Assembly (NCBI GenBank): GCA_016292445.1
Contig: JAEDIN010000009.1
Coordinates: 1 to 34,191 of the forward strand
DNA from: Oscillospiraceae bacterium
GTDB lineage: Bacteria > Bacillota > Clostridia > Oscillospirales > Oscillospiraceae
DNA: 34,191 nt
Direction of reading: 5' to 3'
Position 1 is the first letter of the stretch. Every line of letters begins with the position of its first letter. Below are positions 22,550-30,914 of this stretch, piece after piece. The notes beneath the pieces were generated by a model. It was not told the DNA's origin. It did not search any database and was given only the letters and a program-made list of their open reading frames with translations. The translations under genes were made by a program, and so were the position numbers.

Positions 22550-24655
22550 TTACTCTTTATAAGGGAGGGAATCAAAATAGCTTGAATCGGAATTGCCGTT
22601 AATCTTCCATCCGGAATCGGATTTTTCAATTTTTATCTTTCCGGTAAGACCTTGATCGGTGGTAAAGCTTATATATGTGCTTCCGTCGGTTTCGGTGAAT
22701 TTGAGCTTGTAATCTGCCGGAAGAATTTTTCCGTCGGCAAGAGTCAAATCCTTGGCAGTGGTCACATAGCTTGTTTCGCTGAGCTTCAAAACGGAGGAGT
22801 CCTTGATGAACTTACCGTCTGAATAGCTGTAGCTGACCTGCGCGGTGTAAGTGCCGAGAATGTTGACTGTCTGCTTGAGAGTGAGCTTGTTGTGATTAAA
22901 TTCCTTGACAGTGCCGCTTGCGCAATCGTTTTCACCGAAGGAGAAAGACTTGAGCTCGCCGTCAAAACCAAAGCAGTAGGTTACGGTCTCGCCGTCGGCG
23001 GTTTTGCCGTCTATGAAAATCTCTGTGTTTCCGTTGCCGTCGATATCAAAAAGACGGATATTGGCACTTCCTTTTATTGAAGTTGCCTTTTCGTGAGTTT
23101 TGCCGGCGGACTCAACGGAGAGCGTGAGGCAGCCCTTACTGTCGGTGCTTGTATTTATCTTCTCCTGCGTATCGTCGCTGTTGAGGTCTGCGGAGTAGGG
23201 GAGCTTGCTGCTTATAAGGGTGCCGGTCTCGCCGCCGTCGGGGTCAAGTATCGTGACCTTGCCGTTGCTGTCGGCGGAGAGCAGGCGACGCTCATAGGTG
23301 CCGTCGGGACGGGTAAAGCCGATGAAAATGCCGGGGCTTGTCTTGAGCTCTTTATTTATTGCAAAGGCAGCACCCTCTGCGAGGTCACTGCAATACCAAA
23401 GCTGGGTTTCGAGCGAGTACTTGCCGCTGGATTTGTAGTAGTTAGCGGAATAGACGCTGACGTTATATATCTTGCCTGAAACGGTCACGAGCACGGATTT
23501 TATATCTTTATCCGCTTCCTTACCGACTATGGTGAGCGAGTCGGTATCGGCGTCCTTAGCAAGAGTGGCGTTAATATCACCGCTTGTACCGTCAAACTCG
23601 GCAGGAACAAATTCCTCCTTGAGCTTTCCGGCAAGCACATCGTACTTAACGGTAAACTCAAATGCACCCTCGTCGGCAGAGGCAATTTCGCCGGGGTTAA
23701 TGGCAATAACAACACCGCTGGTACTCATGTACCAATGACCGTCGGAGATAAGATCCTTAACCTTCTCGGTGTAGCCCTCTGCAAACAGCATATCGTCATA
23801 TTTGCTTTCGGAAAGTGAGCTGAAGATGTCCTCCGAGCAGATGTTGACAAATTCCTCGAGGTTGTCGGTAATGTCGGCAAGCTTGAGCTCAGCGCCGGTG
23901 TAGGCATTGTAGTTATGACCCGTTATAGCGCTTGCCGAGCCGGTACCGAGGTTTGCCTTGTCATACATTCTGAATGAAACCACAGCACTGTCTCCTCGTG
24001 TTACGCGAACATAACGGTTCTGGCTGAAAGCATCCAACTCGTCGCTGTCGGCCTCCTCGGCAAGCTCCTTGTAGGCTTTACGGCTGCTTTCAAGCTGTTC
24101 GCCGGTAAAGGTTTTATTGACTGCGGCTATGCTGTCGTTGATTGCCTTTGCTGCCTCGGGACGGTTGGGCATCGTCACGGTAGGTACAGCAAGAGAAACA
24201 CCGGTTTCGGGCTTTGAGGTATTGATATCAACAACGGTGTCACCGCCGCAGATAAGCTTATCACTTGCGTTCAATATAAGATGGTCCTTGGTGACGGTAA
24301 TATCAATACGAGCCATATTTGAAAAATCACTGCTGAAAGACTCGATGGCGATGACATTAAGTTCCTTATCGTATATGCAGATACTGTAATCAATGACAGC
24401 TTTCTCAGAACCCTCGGCAGCTTTACCGGCAAAGTCGAAGTGAACGACCTCACCGGCACTAAGTGCCGAACCGTCGGCATGGTTCGTGGATTCCGAGCCT
24501 GATTCCGTGCCGTAGGACACAGTGTAAACATCGTCGGCCTCAACGGTGACAAAAACACCGCATTCACGCTCCTTGACGGTTTCTTCCTTCTTGCCGCAGG
24601 CACACAGAGCGAGCACGAGAGTGAGTGCCAATAAAATGGCCGCAAATCTACGCAT
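22550..24655 (-). CDS. Large lipoprotein with DUF4163/DUF3298 (RsiV/PdaC-like) region
   Basis: The ATG at 24655 has GGAGAAC upstream and opens a lipoprotein signal, MRRFAAILLALTLVLALCAC, with C20 as the lipidated cysteine. The longer frame to 25048 runs antisense through the end of hydA and is not used. The mature protein has about 680 residues. Between about 120 and 350 it resembles the DUF4163-DUF3298 pair: VPTVTMPNRPEAAKAINDSI early, then HWYMSTSGVVIAINPGEIAS and GAFEFTVKYDVLAGKLKEEF. That pair occurs in RsiV and PdaC and binds or senses envelope components. The C-terminal half (about 400-701) is an uncharacterised secreted region with repeated beta-type segments and an FDIDGNGNTEIFID loop that resembles calcium-binding repeats. 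The role is unknown. Confidence 0.75.
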   Translation of the reverse strand: MRRFAAILLALTLVLALCACGKKEETVKERECGVFVTVEADDVYTVSYGTESGSESTNHADGSALSAGEVVHFDFAGKAAEGSEKAVIDYSICIYDKELNVIAIESFSSDFSNMARIDITVTKDHLILNASDKLICGGDTVVDINTSKPETGVSLAVPTVTMPNRPEAAKAINDSIAAVNKTFTGEQLESSRKAYKELAEEADSDELDAFSQNRYVRVTRGDSAVVSFRMYDKANLGTGSASAITGHNYNAYTGAELKLADITDNLEEFVNICSEDIFSSLSESKYDDMLFAEGYTEKVKDLISDGHWYMSTSGVVIAINPGEIASADEGAFEFTVKYDVLAGKLKEEFVPAEFDGTSGDINATLAKDADTDSLTIVGKEADKDIKSVLVTVSGKIYNVSVYSANYYKSSGKYSLETQLWYCSDLAEGAAFAINKELKTSPGIFIGFTRPDGTYERRLLSADSNGKVTILDPDGGETGTLISSKLPYSADLNSDDTQEKINTSTDSKGCLTLSVESAGKTHEKATSIKGSANIRLFDIDGNGNTEIFIDGKTADGETVTYCFGFDGELKSFSFGENDCASGTVKEFNHNKLTLKQTVNILGTYTAQVSYSYSDGKFIKDSSVLKLSETSYVTTAKDLTLADGKILPADYKLKFTETDGSTYISFTTDQGLTGKIKIEKSDSGWKINGNSDSSYFDSLPYKE

Positions 24656-24773
24656 AAAGGTTCTCCTATCTGCTGAAAACACAGCATAAACTCTATATCT
24701 CACGAAGTATAACACAATACATAATAAAATTCCAGCAAAATTGAAAAACTTAATAAAACAGACACATTTGCAA

Positions 24774-24807
24774 TAAAAAACCTCCCGAGGCATATAGCCA
24801 GGGGAGG
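24774..24807 (-). terminator. Terminator of the nuoE-nuoF-hydA operon
   Basis: The minus strand forms CCTCCC-CT-GGC-TATAT-GCC-TC-GGGAGG, followed by TTTTTT, 15 bases past the hydA stop. Confidence 0.82.
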
Positions 24808-24821
24808 CAGTGTGTGTTATA

Positions 24822-26501
24822 TCAATCAGGGTTATGTGCAGGGTAGTGGATATGCAGCAGGTCGTGCGCTCTGCCTCTAAGCAGCTCGTATATGGCGTCA
24901 AGTGCCGGGTTTTGCTCGGAGGAACGAAGCTCGCAGGCCTTGTCGGCAGCGAAGATGCCTTCGTTTCTCTCGGCCTTGCGTGCCTGACAGGCAGGGGGCT
25001 GACCGCCGCCGCCGATGCAGCCGTTGGGACAGGCCATGACCTCGACAAAGTGGAAGAATTCCTCGCCGGATTCTATCTTTGCGATGAGCTTATCGGCATT
25101 GCCGAGACCGTTTGCAACGGCTATCCTGAGCGTTGTATCGCCGGCAGTGACCTCGAATGCCTTGATGCCCTCAAGACCGCGAACGCCGCACTCGGCGACC
25201 TTTGCCAAGGTTTCGTCGGACACATCACCGAGAACATGGCGAATAACAGCCTCGGTAACGCCGCCGGTGACGCCGAAAATGACGCCTGCCCCGGTGTAGG
25301 GAGCAAAGGGAGCATCGGGCTTCGAATCGGGAATTTTTGCAAAGTCAATGCCGGATTCCTTTATCATGCGCACAAGCTCCTGGGTAGTGAGCACGAGGTC
25401 AATAAGTCTTTCGCCGTCCTTGATAAGCTCGGGGCGGGCAGCCTCTGCCTTCTTAGCCGTGCACGGCATAACTGCGACGGAAACGACCTCCTCGTCTGCG
25501 TACTGCTGACGGATGAGCGCACCGAACATCTCCATCGGTGAGCCGCAGGTAGAAACCTGAGGCATGAGGTGCGGGTGCTTGTTTTCAACATGCTTTATCC
25601 AGCCCGGGCAGCAGGAGGTGAACATGGGGAGCTTTGCACCGCTCTTGAGCTTCTCAAAGAACTCTGCCGATTCCTCCATGATGGTGAGGTCTGCGGTGAG
25701 AGAGGTGTCAAACACATAGTCAACGCCCATCATCTTGAGTGCGGTGACTATCTTGCCCATCACGGGAATGCTTGCGGGAATACCGAATTCCTCGCCAATG
25801 CCGACGCGAACTGCCGGAGCGACCTGGACTGCAACCTTCTTGCTGGGGTCGTAGATAGCCTTCCACATATCGGAGATCTCGTTTTTAACCGTTAACGCAC
25901 CGGTGGGGCAGACAGCGGCACACTGACCGCAGCCTACGCAGTCGGTGTCGGCAAGCTTCTTATCAAAGCCGCAGGAGACAAAGGTCTCCATACCGCGATT
26001 GGCAAAGTCGATGGCGTGAATATTCTGCACCTCGGCACACATTCTCACGCACTTACCGCAGAGAATGCACTTGGAGGGGTCACGAACGATGGCCGGAGAG
26101 GAGTCATCGATAGGCTCCTTGCAGTAGTTGTTTGCAAAGCGGACATTGGTGACATTGTAACGCTTGGCGTATTCCTGAAGCTTGCACTTGCCGGACTTAT
26201 CACAGGTGGTACACTCTGCTCTGTGGCTTGCGAGCAGAAGTTCAAGTATCATCTGGCGATGCTTGCGCAGCTTTGCGGTGTTGGTGCGGATGACCATTCC
26301 GTCTTTTGGAATGACGGTGCAGGCAGCCTCAATACCGCCGCGCTCGTTTTCAACAACGCAGAGGCGGCAGCCGCCGTAGATAGACAGGCTTTCGCAGTAG
26401 CAGAGGTTGGGGATATCAATGTGATTTTGCTGTGCCACTTCAAGGACATTGCGTGCTTTTTCAAATTCACAGCTAATGCCGTCTATAATCATACGCTTCA
26501 T
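24822..26501 (-). CDS. hydA: [FeFe] hydrogenase catalytic subunit (HydA/HndD type)
   Basis: This 559-residue protein carries out reversible H2 formation at the H-cluster. An N-terminal plant-type [2Fe-2S] domain uses C34, C45, C48 and C61; a His-Cys3 [4Fe-4S] site lies in SHRAECTTCDKSGKCKLQEY; two ferredoxin clusters follow (CILCGKCVRMC and CVGCGQCAAVCP). The catalytic motifs are complete: FTSCCPGWIKH (L1), MPCTAKKAEAA (L2) and EVMACPNGCIGGGGQP (L3). It ends with the small-subunit-like tail. It is third in an operon with NuoE- and NuoF-like subunits, 4 bases after nuoF, so it forms a trimeric NAD(P)-linked, possibly electron-bifurcating, enzyme. It lacks the extra C-terminal [2Fe-2S] domain of Thermotoga HydA. 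Confidence 0.97.
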   Translation of the reverse strand: MKRMIIDGISCEFEKARNVLEVAQQNHIDIPNLCYCESLSIYGGCRLCVVENERGGIEAACTVIPKDGMVIRTNTAKLRKHRQMILELLLASHRAECTTCDKSGKCKLQEYAKRYNVTNVRFANNYCKEPIDDSSPAIVRDPSKCILCGKCVRMCAEVQNIHAIDFANRGMETFVSCGFDKKLADTDCVGCGQCAAVCPTGALTVKNEISDMWKAIYDPSKKVAVQVAPAVRVGIGEEFGIPASIPVMGKIVTALKMMGVDYVFDTSLTADLTIMEESAEFFEKLKSGAKLPMFTSCCPGWIKHVENKHPHLMPQVSTCGSPMEMFGALIRQQYADEEVVSVAVMPCTAKKAEAARPELIKDGERLIDLVLTTQELVRMIKESGIDFAKIPDSKPDAPFAPYTGAGVIFGVTGGVTEAVIRHVLGDVSDETLAKVAECGVRGLEGIKAFEVTAGDTTLRIAVANGLGNADKLIAKIESGEEFFHFVEVMACPNGCIGGGGQPPACQARKAERNEGIFAADKACELRSSEQNPALDAIYELLRGRAHDLLHIHYPAHNPD

Positions 26502-26505
26502 ATCG

Positions 26506-28386
26506 TCAAACCTCCTTTATCGCGTGCTTGGGACAGCCGATCTTACATTCACGGCACTTAATGCACTTCTCGGGATCAATGGTGTGCGGTTTTCTCAGCT
26601 GGCCGGTGATGGCACCGACGGGGCAGTTGCGTGCGCACTTTGTGCAGCCGATGCACTTTTCGGGGTCGATCCACATGGTACACAGCGAACGGCAGACACC
26701 GGCAGGACATTTTTTGTCCTGTACATGGGCGATGTACTCGTTTTTAAAGTATTTAAGAGTACTGAGCACGGGGTTTGTAGCGGTTTTGCCCAGTCCGCAG
26801 AGCGAGCAGCTTTTAACGACCGCGGCAAGCTCCTGGAGCATATCAATATCCTCAAGCTCACCCTGACCGTGAGTGATGCGCTCGAGTATCGCCTGAATCT
26901 TGGGAATGCCCTCGCGGCAGGTGGTGCACTTTCCGCAGGATTCCTTCTTGGTAAAGTTCATGAAGAAACGAGCTATCTCGACCATGCAGGTGTCGTCGCC
27001 CATAACAACGAGACCGCCCGAGCCGATAATTGCGCCAATCTTCTTGGTCGAGTCAAAATCAAGAGGCAGGTCAAGGTGCTCCTCGGTCAGGCAGCCGCCG
27101 GAGGGACCGCCTATCTGAACGGCCTTGAAGTTTCCGCTCTTTACGCCGCCGCCGATGTTGTATACGATCTCACGCAGGGTCGTACCCATAGGCACCTCGA
27201 TAAGACCGGTGTGCCTGATATTGCCGGTAAGGGCAAAGGCCTTAGTACCAGAGCTGCCCTCTGTGCCTATTGCCTTGTACCACTTTGCGCCCTTGTCGAT
27301 AATAACCGGAACATTGGCAAAGGTCTCAACATTGTTAAGGGAAGTGGGGGCATTAAACAGACCGTGGTCAACACTTCTCGGGGGCTTGGTGCGAGGCATA
27401 CCGCGCTGACCTTCTATTGAGGCGGTCAGAGCCGAGCCCTCACCGCAGACGAATGCGCCTGCACCCATGTTGATGTGCAGATGGAAGCTCTTGCCCGAGC
27501 CGAAAATGTCGTCGCCGAGTATTCCGATTGCCTCTGCGTCCTCGATTGCCTTCTGCAAACGCTTAACGGCAAGAGGATATTCCGCACGGACATAAATGTA
27601 GCCTTCGGTCGCTTCGCAGGCAACCGCAGCAATTATCATGCCCTCTATCATTCTGTGGGGATCGCCTTCCATAATGGAGCGGTCCATGAATGCACCGGGG
27701 TCGCCTTCATCGCCGTTGCAGACGATATACTTAACGGGTGCCTCCTTGTGTGCGGCGACCTGTGCCCACTTTTTGCCGGTGGGGAAGCCTGCACCGCCTC
27801 TGCCGCGCAGACCGGATTCGGAAACCTCATTTATGACCTCATCGGGGGTCATCTCGAATATAACCTTTTCAAGCGCGGAGTAACCGCCGACGGCTATGTA
27901 TTCCTCAATGCTTTCTGCGTTTATGTGACCGCAATGTTCGAGAGCAACACGAGTCTGCTGCTTGTAGAAGGGGATATCCTCCTGGCGGTTGTAGGAGCGG
28001 CCGTTATCGTGATAAACGAGTCTGTCAACAACATTGTCATTGAGGATAGTCTCGTTGACTATCTCCTCGCAGTCGTCCACCTTACACTTTATGTAGAGTA
28101 TACCGGCAGGCTCTATTCTTACCAAAGGGCCCATTTCGCAGAAGCCGTGGCAGCCGCTCTTTTTAAGACCCACAGAACTGCCGTGGTCAACATGGTCCTG
28201 AAGCACAACATCGACCTTAAGACCCTTGCTCTCCATTATTTCACGGAACTTAGCATAAATATCAAGTGAGCCGCCGGCAACGCAGCCCGAGCCGCCGCAG
28301 ACAAGTATCTGCTTTCTCTGACAGGCAAGTCTTTTTTCGCATTGCTCGCGGAAACTTCTGAGTTCTTCTCTGGAATCAATTCTCAT
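26506..28386 (-). CDS. nuoF: NuoF-like NAD(P)H/FMN subunit of the hydrogenase complex (HydB/HndC)
   Basis: This 626-residue protein has an N-terminal thioredoxin-like [2Fe-2S] region (LVCGGSGCVAGGS), then the NuoF core with the NADH/FMN site SGLRGRGGAGFPTGKKW and a [4Fe-4S] motif CGKCTTCREG. The C terminus has two ferredoxin clusters, CIGCTKCARNCPVGAI and CIKCRECKIGCPKHAI. It passes electrons between NAD(H) or NADP(H) and HydA and is the flavin site proposed for bifurcation in HydABC complexes. Its ATG overlaps the nuoE stop (ATGA) and hydA follows after 4 bases. Confidence 0.95.
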   Translation of the reverse strand: MRIDSREELRSFREQCEKRLACQRKQILVCGGSGCVAGGSLDIYAKFREIMESKGLKVDVVLQDHVDHGSSVGLKKSGCHGFCEMGPLVRIEPAGILYIKCKVDDCEEIVNETILNDNVVDRLVYHDNGRSYNRQEDIPFYKQQTRVALEHCGHINAESIEEYIAVGGYSALEKVIFEMTPDEVINEVSESGLRGRGGAGFPTGKKWAQVAAHKEAPVKYIVCNGDEGDPGAFMDRSIMEGDPHRMIEGMIIAAVACEATEGYIYVRAEYPLAVKRLQKAIEDAEAIGILGDDIFGSGKSFHLHINMGAGAFVCGEGSALTASIEGQRGMPRTKPPRSVDHGLFNAPTSLNNVETFANVPVIIDKGAKWYKAIGTEGSSGTKAFALTGNIRHTGLIEVPMGTTLREIVYNIGGGVKSGNFKAVQIGGPSGGCLTEEHLDLPLDFDSTKKIGAIIGSGGLVVMGDDTCMVEIARFFMNFTKKESCGKCTTCREGIPKIQAILERITHGQGELEDIDMLQELAAVVKSCSLCGLGKTATNPVLSTLKYFKNEYIAHVQDKKCPAGVCRSLCTMWIDPEKCIGCTKCARNCPVGAITGQLRKPHTIDPEKCIKCRECKIGCPKHAIKEV

Positions 28387-28862
28387 AATCCTTCAGCCTC
28401 CCTCAAATCAGAAATAAGCTGGCGCATCTTATCCGGAGTCATCTTGGGATGAACGACATCGTTAACGGTGCAGACCGGTGCAAGACCGCAGGCACCCAAG
28501 CAGGACACGCGCTCGATGGTAAACAAGCCGTCGGCGGACATGTGATCCTCGGGCTTCATACCGGTGGCCTCGTAAAGGGCCTCCTGAACATCATCGGATT
28601 TTCTTACATGGCAAGCAGTGCCGTTGCAGACCTTGATAACATACTTACCCTTTTCGTTCATGGAGAAGTTTTCGTAAAAGGTCGCTATACCGTAAAGCTC
28701 AGCCGGGGAAACGCCGACCTTATCCGCGACATACATAAGCGCGTCCTCAGGCAGGAACTTGTATTCCTTCTGAATGTCCTGCATTATCGGAATAACCTTG
28801 GTCTTCTGGCACTCATGCTTTTCGAGAATGAAGTCGATCAGCTTAAAATCAACTTGTATCAT
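28383..28862 (-). CDS. nuoE: NuoE-like [2Fe-2S] subunit of the hydrogenase complex (HydC/HndA)
   Basis: This 159-residue protein has a thioredoxin-like fold with four cysteine ligands C79, C84, C121 and C125 in CNGTACHV and SCLGACGLAPVC, as in NuoE/Hnd A. It is the first gene of the operon, with AAGGATGATAAC upstream of the ATG at 28862, and carries electrons toward the flavin subunit. Confidence 0.95.
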   Translation of the reverse strand: MIQVDFKLIDFILEKHECQKTKVIPIMQDIQKEYKFLPEDALMYVADKVGVSPAELYGIATFYENFSMNEKGKYVIKVCNGTACHVRKSDDVQEALYEATGMKPEDHMSADGLFTIERVSCLGACGLAPVCTVNDVVHPKMTPDKMRQLISDLREAEGL

Positions 28863-28911
28863 GTTATCATCCTTCCTGTTGGTATTTCACTTTAACGCTT
28901 TGATGCCTTCA

Positions 28912-28940
28912 ATTATAAATATATCACGGAGCAAAGTAAA
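28912..28940 (-). promoter_or_regulatory. Probable promoter of the nuoE-nuoF-hydA operon
   Basis: The minus strand reads TTTACT (28940-28935), 17 bases, TATAAT (28917-28912), giving a leader of about 40 bases. TTAATTAA at about 28959-28966, within GTTAATTAATACGAAA, lies just upstream and resembles half of a Rex site. Confidence 0.5.
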
Positions 28941-29164
28941 GAAAAGTTATTTTTTTGTTAATTAATACGAAACGGCCAATTTGTAAAAATTATGCTGCGG
29001 CACAATGTATAATTACTTTCGCTTTTAAAACTAAATGCACAAAAAGCCGTTGATATGTCTGATTTTAGCGTATTTTTTTGTGTACTTTGATGAATGAAAA
29101 TAAGTTTGATAATTAACAGATTTTAAGTGCAGGAAAGATAAGGCTTTTGTTAATCTAAAAACAC
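28941..29164. other. AT-rich intergenic region between the hydrogenase and crp operons
   Basis: No gene is visible in the roughly 370 bases between nuoE and the crp-like gene. This part is AT-rich and contains TTGTTAA-type half-sites (TTGTTAA at 29147-29153; TTGATAATTAACAG near 29105-29118; TTAATTAA near 28960), plus ATGTCTGATTTTAG at 29055-29068, which resembles the palindrome at 29202-29225. Confidence 0.5.
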
Positions 29165-29192
29165 TTGACTTAATATCGCAAAAGAGTATAAT
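29165..29192 (+). promoter_or_regulatory. Promoter of the Crp-like regulator operon
   Basis: TTGACT (29165-29170), 16 bases, TATAAT (29187-29192). Transcription would start near 29199, just ahead of the palindrome. Confidence 0.65.
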
Positions 29193-29201
29193 CATAAACA
29201 T

Positions 29202-29225
29202 AAAATGTCTAATATAAGACATTTT
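29202..29225. promoter_or_regulatory. Palindromic operator, probably autoregulatory
   Basis: AAAATGTCT (29202-29210), AATATA, AGACATTTT (29217-29225): perfect 9-base arms, 22 of 24 positions symmetric overall. It sits between the -10 box and the ribosome site GAGGTGG of the Crp-like gene, where a bound regulator would block transcription. In RNA the same arms would form a hairpin ending at the ribosome site. Confidence 0.6.
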
Positions 29226-29235
29226 GAGGTGGAAT

Positions 29236-29910
29236 ATGAAACTGAACGACGCAGAAATTGAGCTCGTTATGAAAACGGAACTGTTTCGCGGTTCGCCGCG
29301 CAGTGTGCTGATGAGAATAATTGCCGTGTCAGACTGCACAGTCGAGGAGTACTCGAAAAACGATATCGTTTTCAGCAAAACAAGCTTTACTCGCAGCCTC
29401 GGAATAGTGCTTGGGGGAAAGCTTCGTGTTACAAAGGAAAATGCCGATAAGCGTCCTATTGTGATGAGCACGCTGCAAAGCGGTTCACTGTTCGGGGCGG
29501 CGGCACTGTTTAACAGTCAGGGCGAGTATGTCACGCAGATAACGGCAATTGAGCATAGCCGGATACTGTTTCTGCCGCAAAGGCTCATAAAGCGAATGAT
29601 TGAGCGCGAGCCGGAGATTGCGGAAAACTATATAAGATATCTGTCGGAGCGCATACTGTTTCTGAACAGAAAGATCTATTTTTTGACCGCCGGAACGGCA
29701 GAGCAGCGCCTTGCAAGCTTTTTGCTTGATAATTTAAGCGAGGGCGAATATTCGGAGATGCCCATGCCGATGCATCGGCTTGCAGATGCGCTCAATATGT
29801 CAAGGGCATCGCTTTACAGGGCCTTTGACCTGTTGATAGAAAGCGGAGCGGTTTCAAAACAGGGAAAACTTGTCTGTATCAGCAATGCAGAACTTTTAAA
29901 TCAAGTATAA
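29236..29910 (+). CDS. Crp/Fnr family transcriptional regulator
   Basis: The ATG at 29236 has GAGGTGG 4-10 bases upstream, so the TTG at 29224 is not the start. The 224-residue product has a cyclic-nucleotide-binding-like beta-roll (about 15-125), a dimerisation helix and a winged helix at the C terminus, with recognition-helix sequence ALNMSRASLYRAFDLLIESG. There are no N-terminal cysteines for an Fnr-type Fe-S cluster and no obvious cAMP-binding signature, so the ligand is unknown. It heads an operon with an ABC importer and divergently faces the hydrogenase operon, so either may be its target. Confidence 0.9.
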   Translation: MKLNDAEIELVMKTELFRGSPRSVLMRIIAVSDCTVEEYSKNDIVFSKTSFTRSLGIVLGGKLRVTKENADKRPIVMSTLQSGSLFGAAALFNSQGEYVTQITAIEHSRILFLPQRLIKRMIEREPEIAENYIRYLSERILFLNRKIYFLTAGTAEQRLASFLLDNLSEGEYSEMPMPMHRLADALNMSRASLYRAFDLLIESGAVSKQGKLVCISNAELLNQV

Positions 29911-29924
29911 AGGAAGGTAAAACC

Positions 29925-30914
29925 ATGAACATGAAAAAGCTTATTACTTATCTCTTGGTATTATGTATGCTGTTGTGTGCTCTAAGCGGCTGCGAGTCAA
30001 AGCCGGAGGAGCCGGCCGAGGAGGCGACGACCATAAAAATCGGCGCACTCACAGGCCCTACTGCCATGGGACTTGTTAAGCTAATGGATGACAGCGATAA
30101 CGGCAACAGTGTGAATAAATACGAGTTTAAGCTCCAGAGCGAGGCAACCGCCTTTGTTCCTGCGCTTACCAAGGGCGAGATTGATATTGCGGCAGTTCCG
30201 GCAAACCTTGCCTCTGTCATTTATAACAATACAGACGGCGGGATAAAGCTTCTTGCCATAAACACCCTCGGTGTACTTTACATCGTTGAGCGCGGTGACA
30301 GCGTAAAGACCCTTGCCGACCTTTCCGGCAAGACCGTTTACGCAACCGGTGAGGGCGCAGCTCCTGAATACGGTCTGCGTTACCTTCTCAAGGAAAACGG
30401 ACTTGAGGGCGATAAAGCTCCGAATATCCAGTGGTGCTCGGATACCACCGAGGCACTTTCCTACATTGCCGCTGACGAAAACGCGATTGCAATGCTTCCT
30501 CAGCCCTTTGTGACTGCGGCTCAGGCAAAGGTTAACGATCTGCGTGTTGCGATAAGCCTAAATGACGAGTGGACAAAGCTCGATAACGGCTCTGCAATGG
30601 TGACCGGTGTACTTGTTGTACGCAGCGAGTTTGCGGATAAATATCCCCGGCAGCTTGAAAAGTTCATGCAGGAATACGAAAGCTCGGTCAAGTTCGTTCA
30701 GGGAAACACCGAGGCGGCAGCCAAGCTCGTCGGCAATTATGAGATTGTCAAGGCACCCATTGCGCAGAAGGCTCTGCCATACTGCAACATCACCTTTATC
30801 ACCGGGCAGCAGATGAAGACCGATATGGAAGGCTACCTCGGCGTACTCAAAGACTTAAACCCCAAGGCTATAGGCGGTAAGCTGCCCGACGCAGAGTTCT
30901 ACTATGGAGCGTAA
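29925..30914 (+). CDS. ABC transporter substrate-binding lipoprotein (SsuA/TauA/THI5-like)
   Basis: This 329-residue protein begins with a lipoprotein signal ending LLCALSGC (C23). The mature part is a type II periplasmic-binding-like fold of the SsuA/THI5 superfamily: IKIGALTGPTAMGLVKLMDD, then ALTKGEIDIAAVPANLASVI and LADLSGKTVYATGEG. Substrates of this superfamily include sulfonates, nitrate, bicarbonate and thiamine precursors; which one applies is not visible. AAGGAAGG precedes the ATG. The gene lies 14 bases after the Crp-like gene and overlaps the permease by 11 bases. Confidence 0.85.
   Translation: MNMKKLITYLLVLCMLLCALSGCESKPEEPAEEATTIKIGALTGPTAMGLVKLMDDSDNGNSVNKYEFKLQSEATAFVPALTKGEIDIAAVPANLASVIYNNTDGGIKLLAINTLGVLYIVERGDSVKTLADLSGKTVYATGEGAAPEYGLRYLLKENGLEGDKAPNIQWCSDTTEALSYIAADENAIAMLPQPFVTAAQAKVNDLRVAISLNDEWTKLDNGSAMVTGVLVVRSEFADKYPRQLEKFMQEYESSVKFVQGNTEAAAKLVGNYEIVKAPIAQKALPYCNITFITGQQMKTDMEGYLGVLKDLNPKAIGGKLPDAEFYYGA

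Noticed and set aside
24656..25048. Upstream extension of the lipoprotein frame by 131 codons
   Set aside because: It runs antisense through the end of hydA and its terminator. The ATG at 24655 has a ribosome site and starts a clear lipoprotein signal.
26449..27420. 323-residue plus-strand open frame
   Set aside because: It is the antisense shadow of nuoF and hydA.
27475..28269. 264-residue plus-strand open frame
   Set aside because: It is antisense to nuoF, with no start signal or family likeness.
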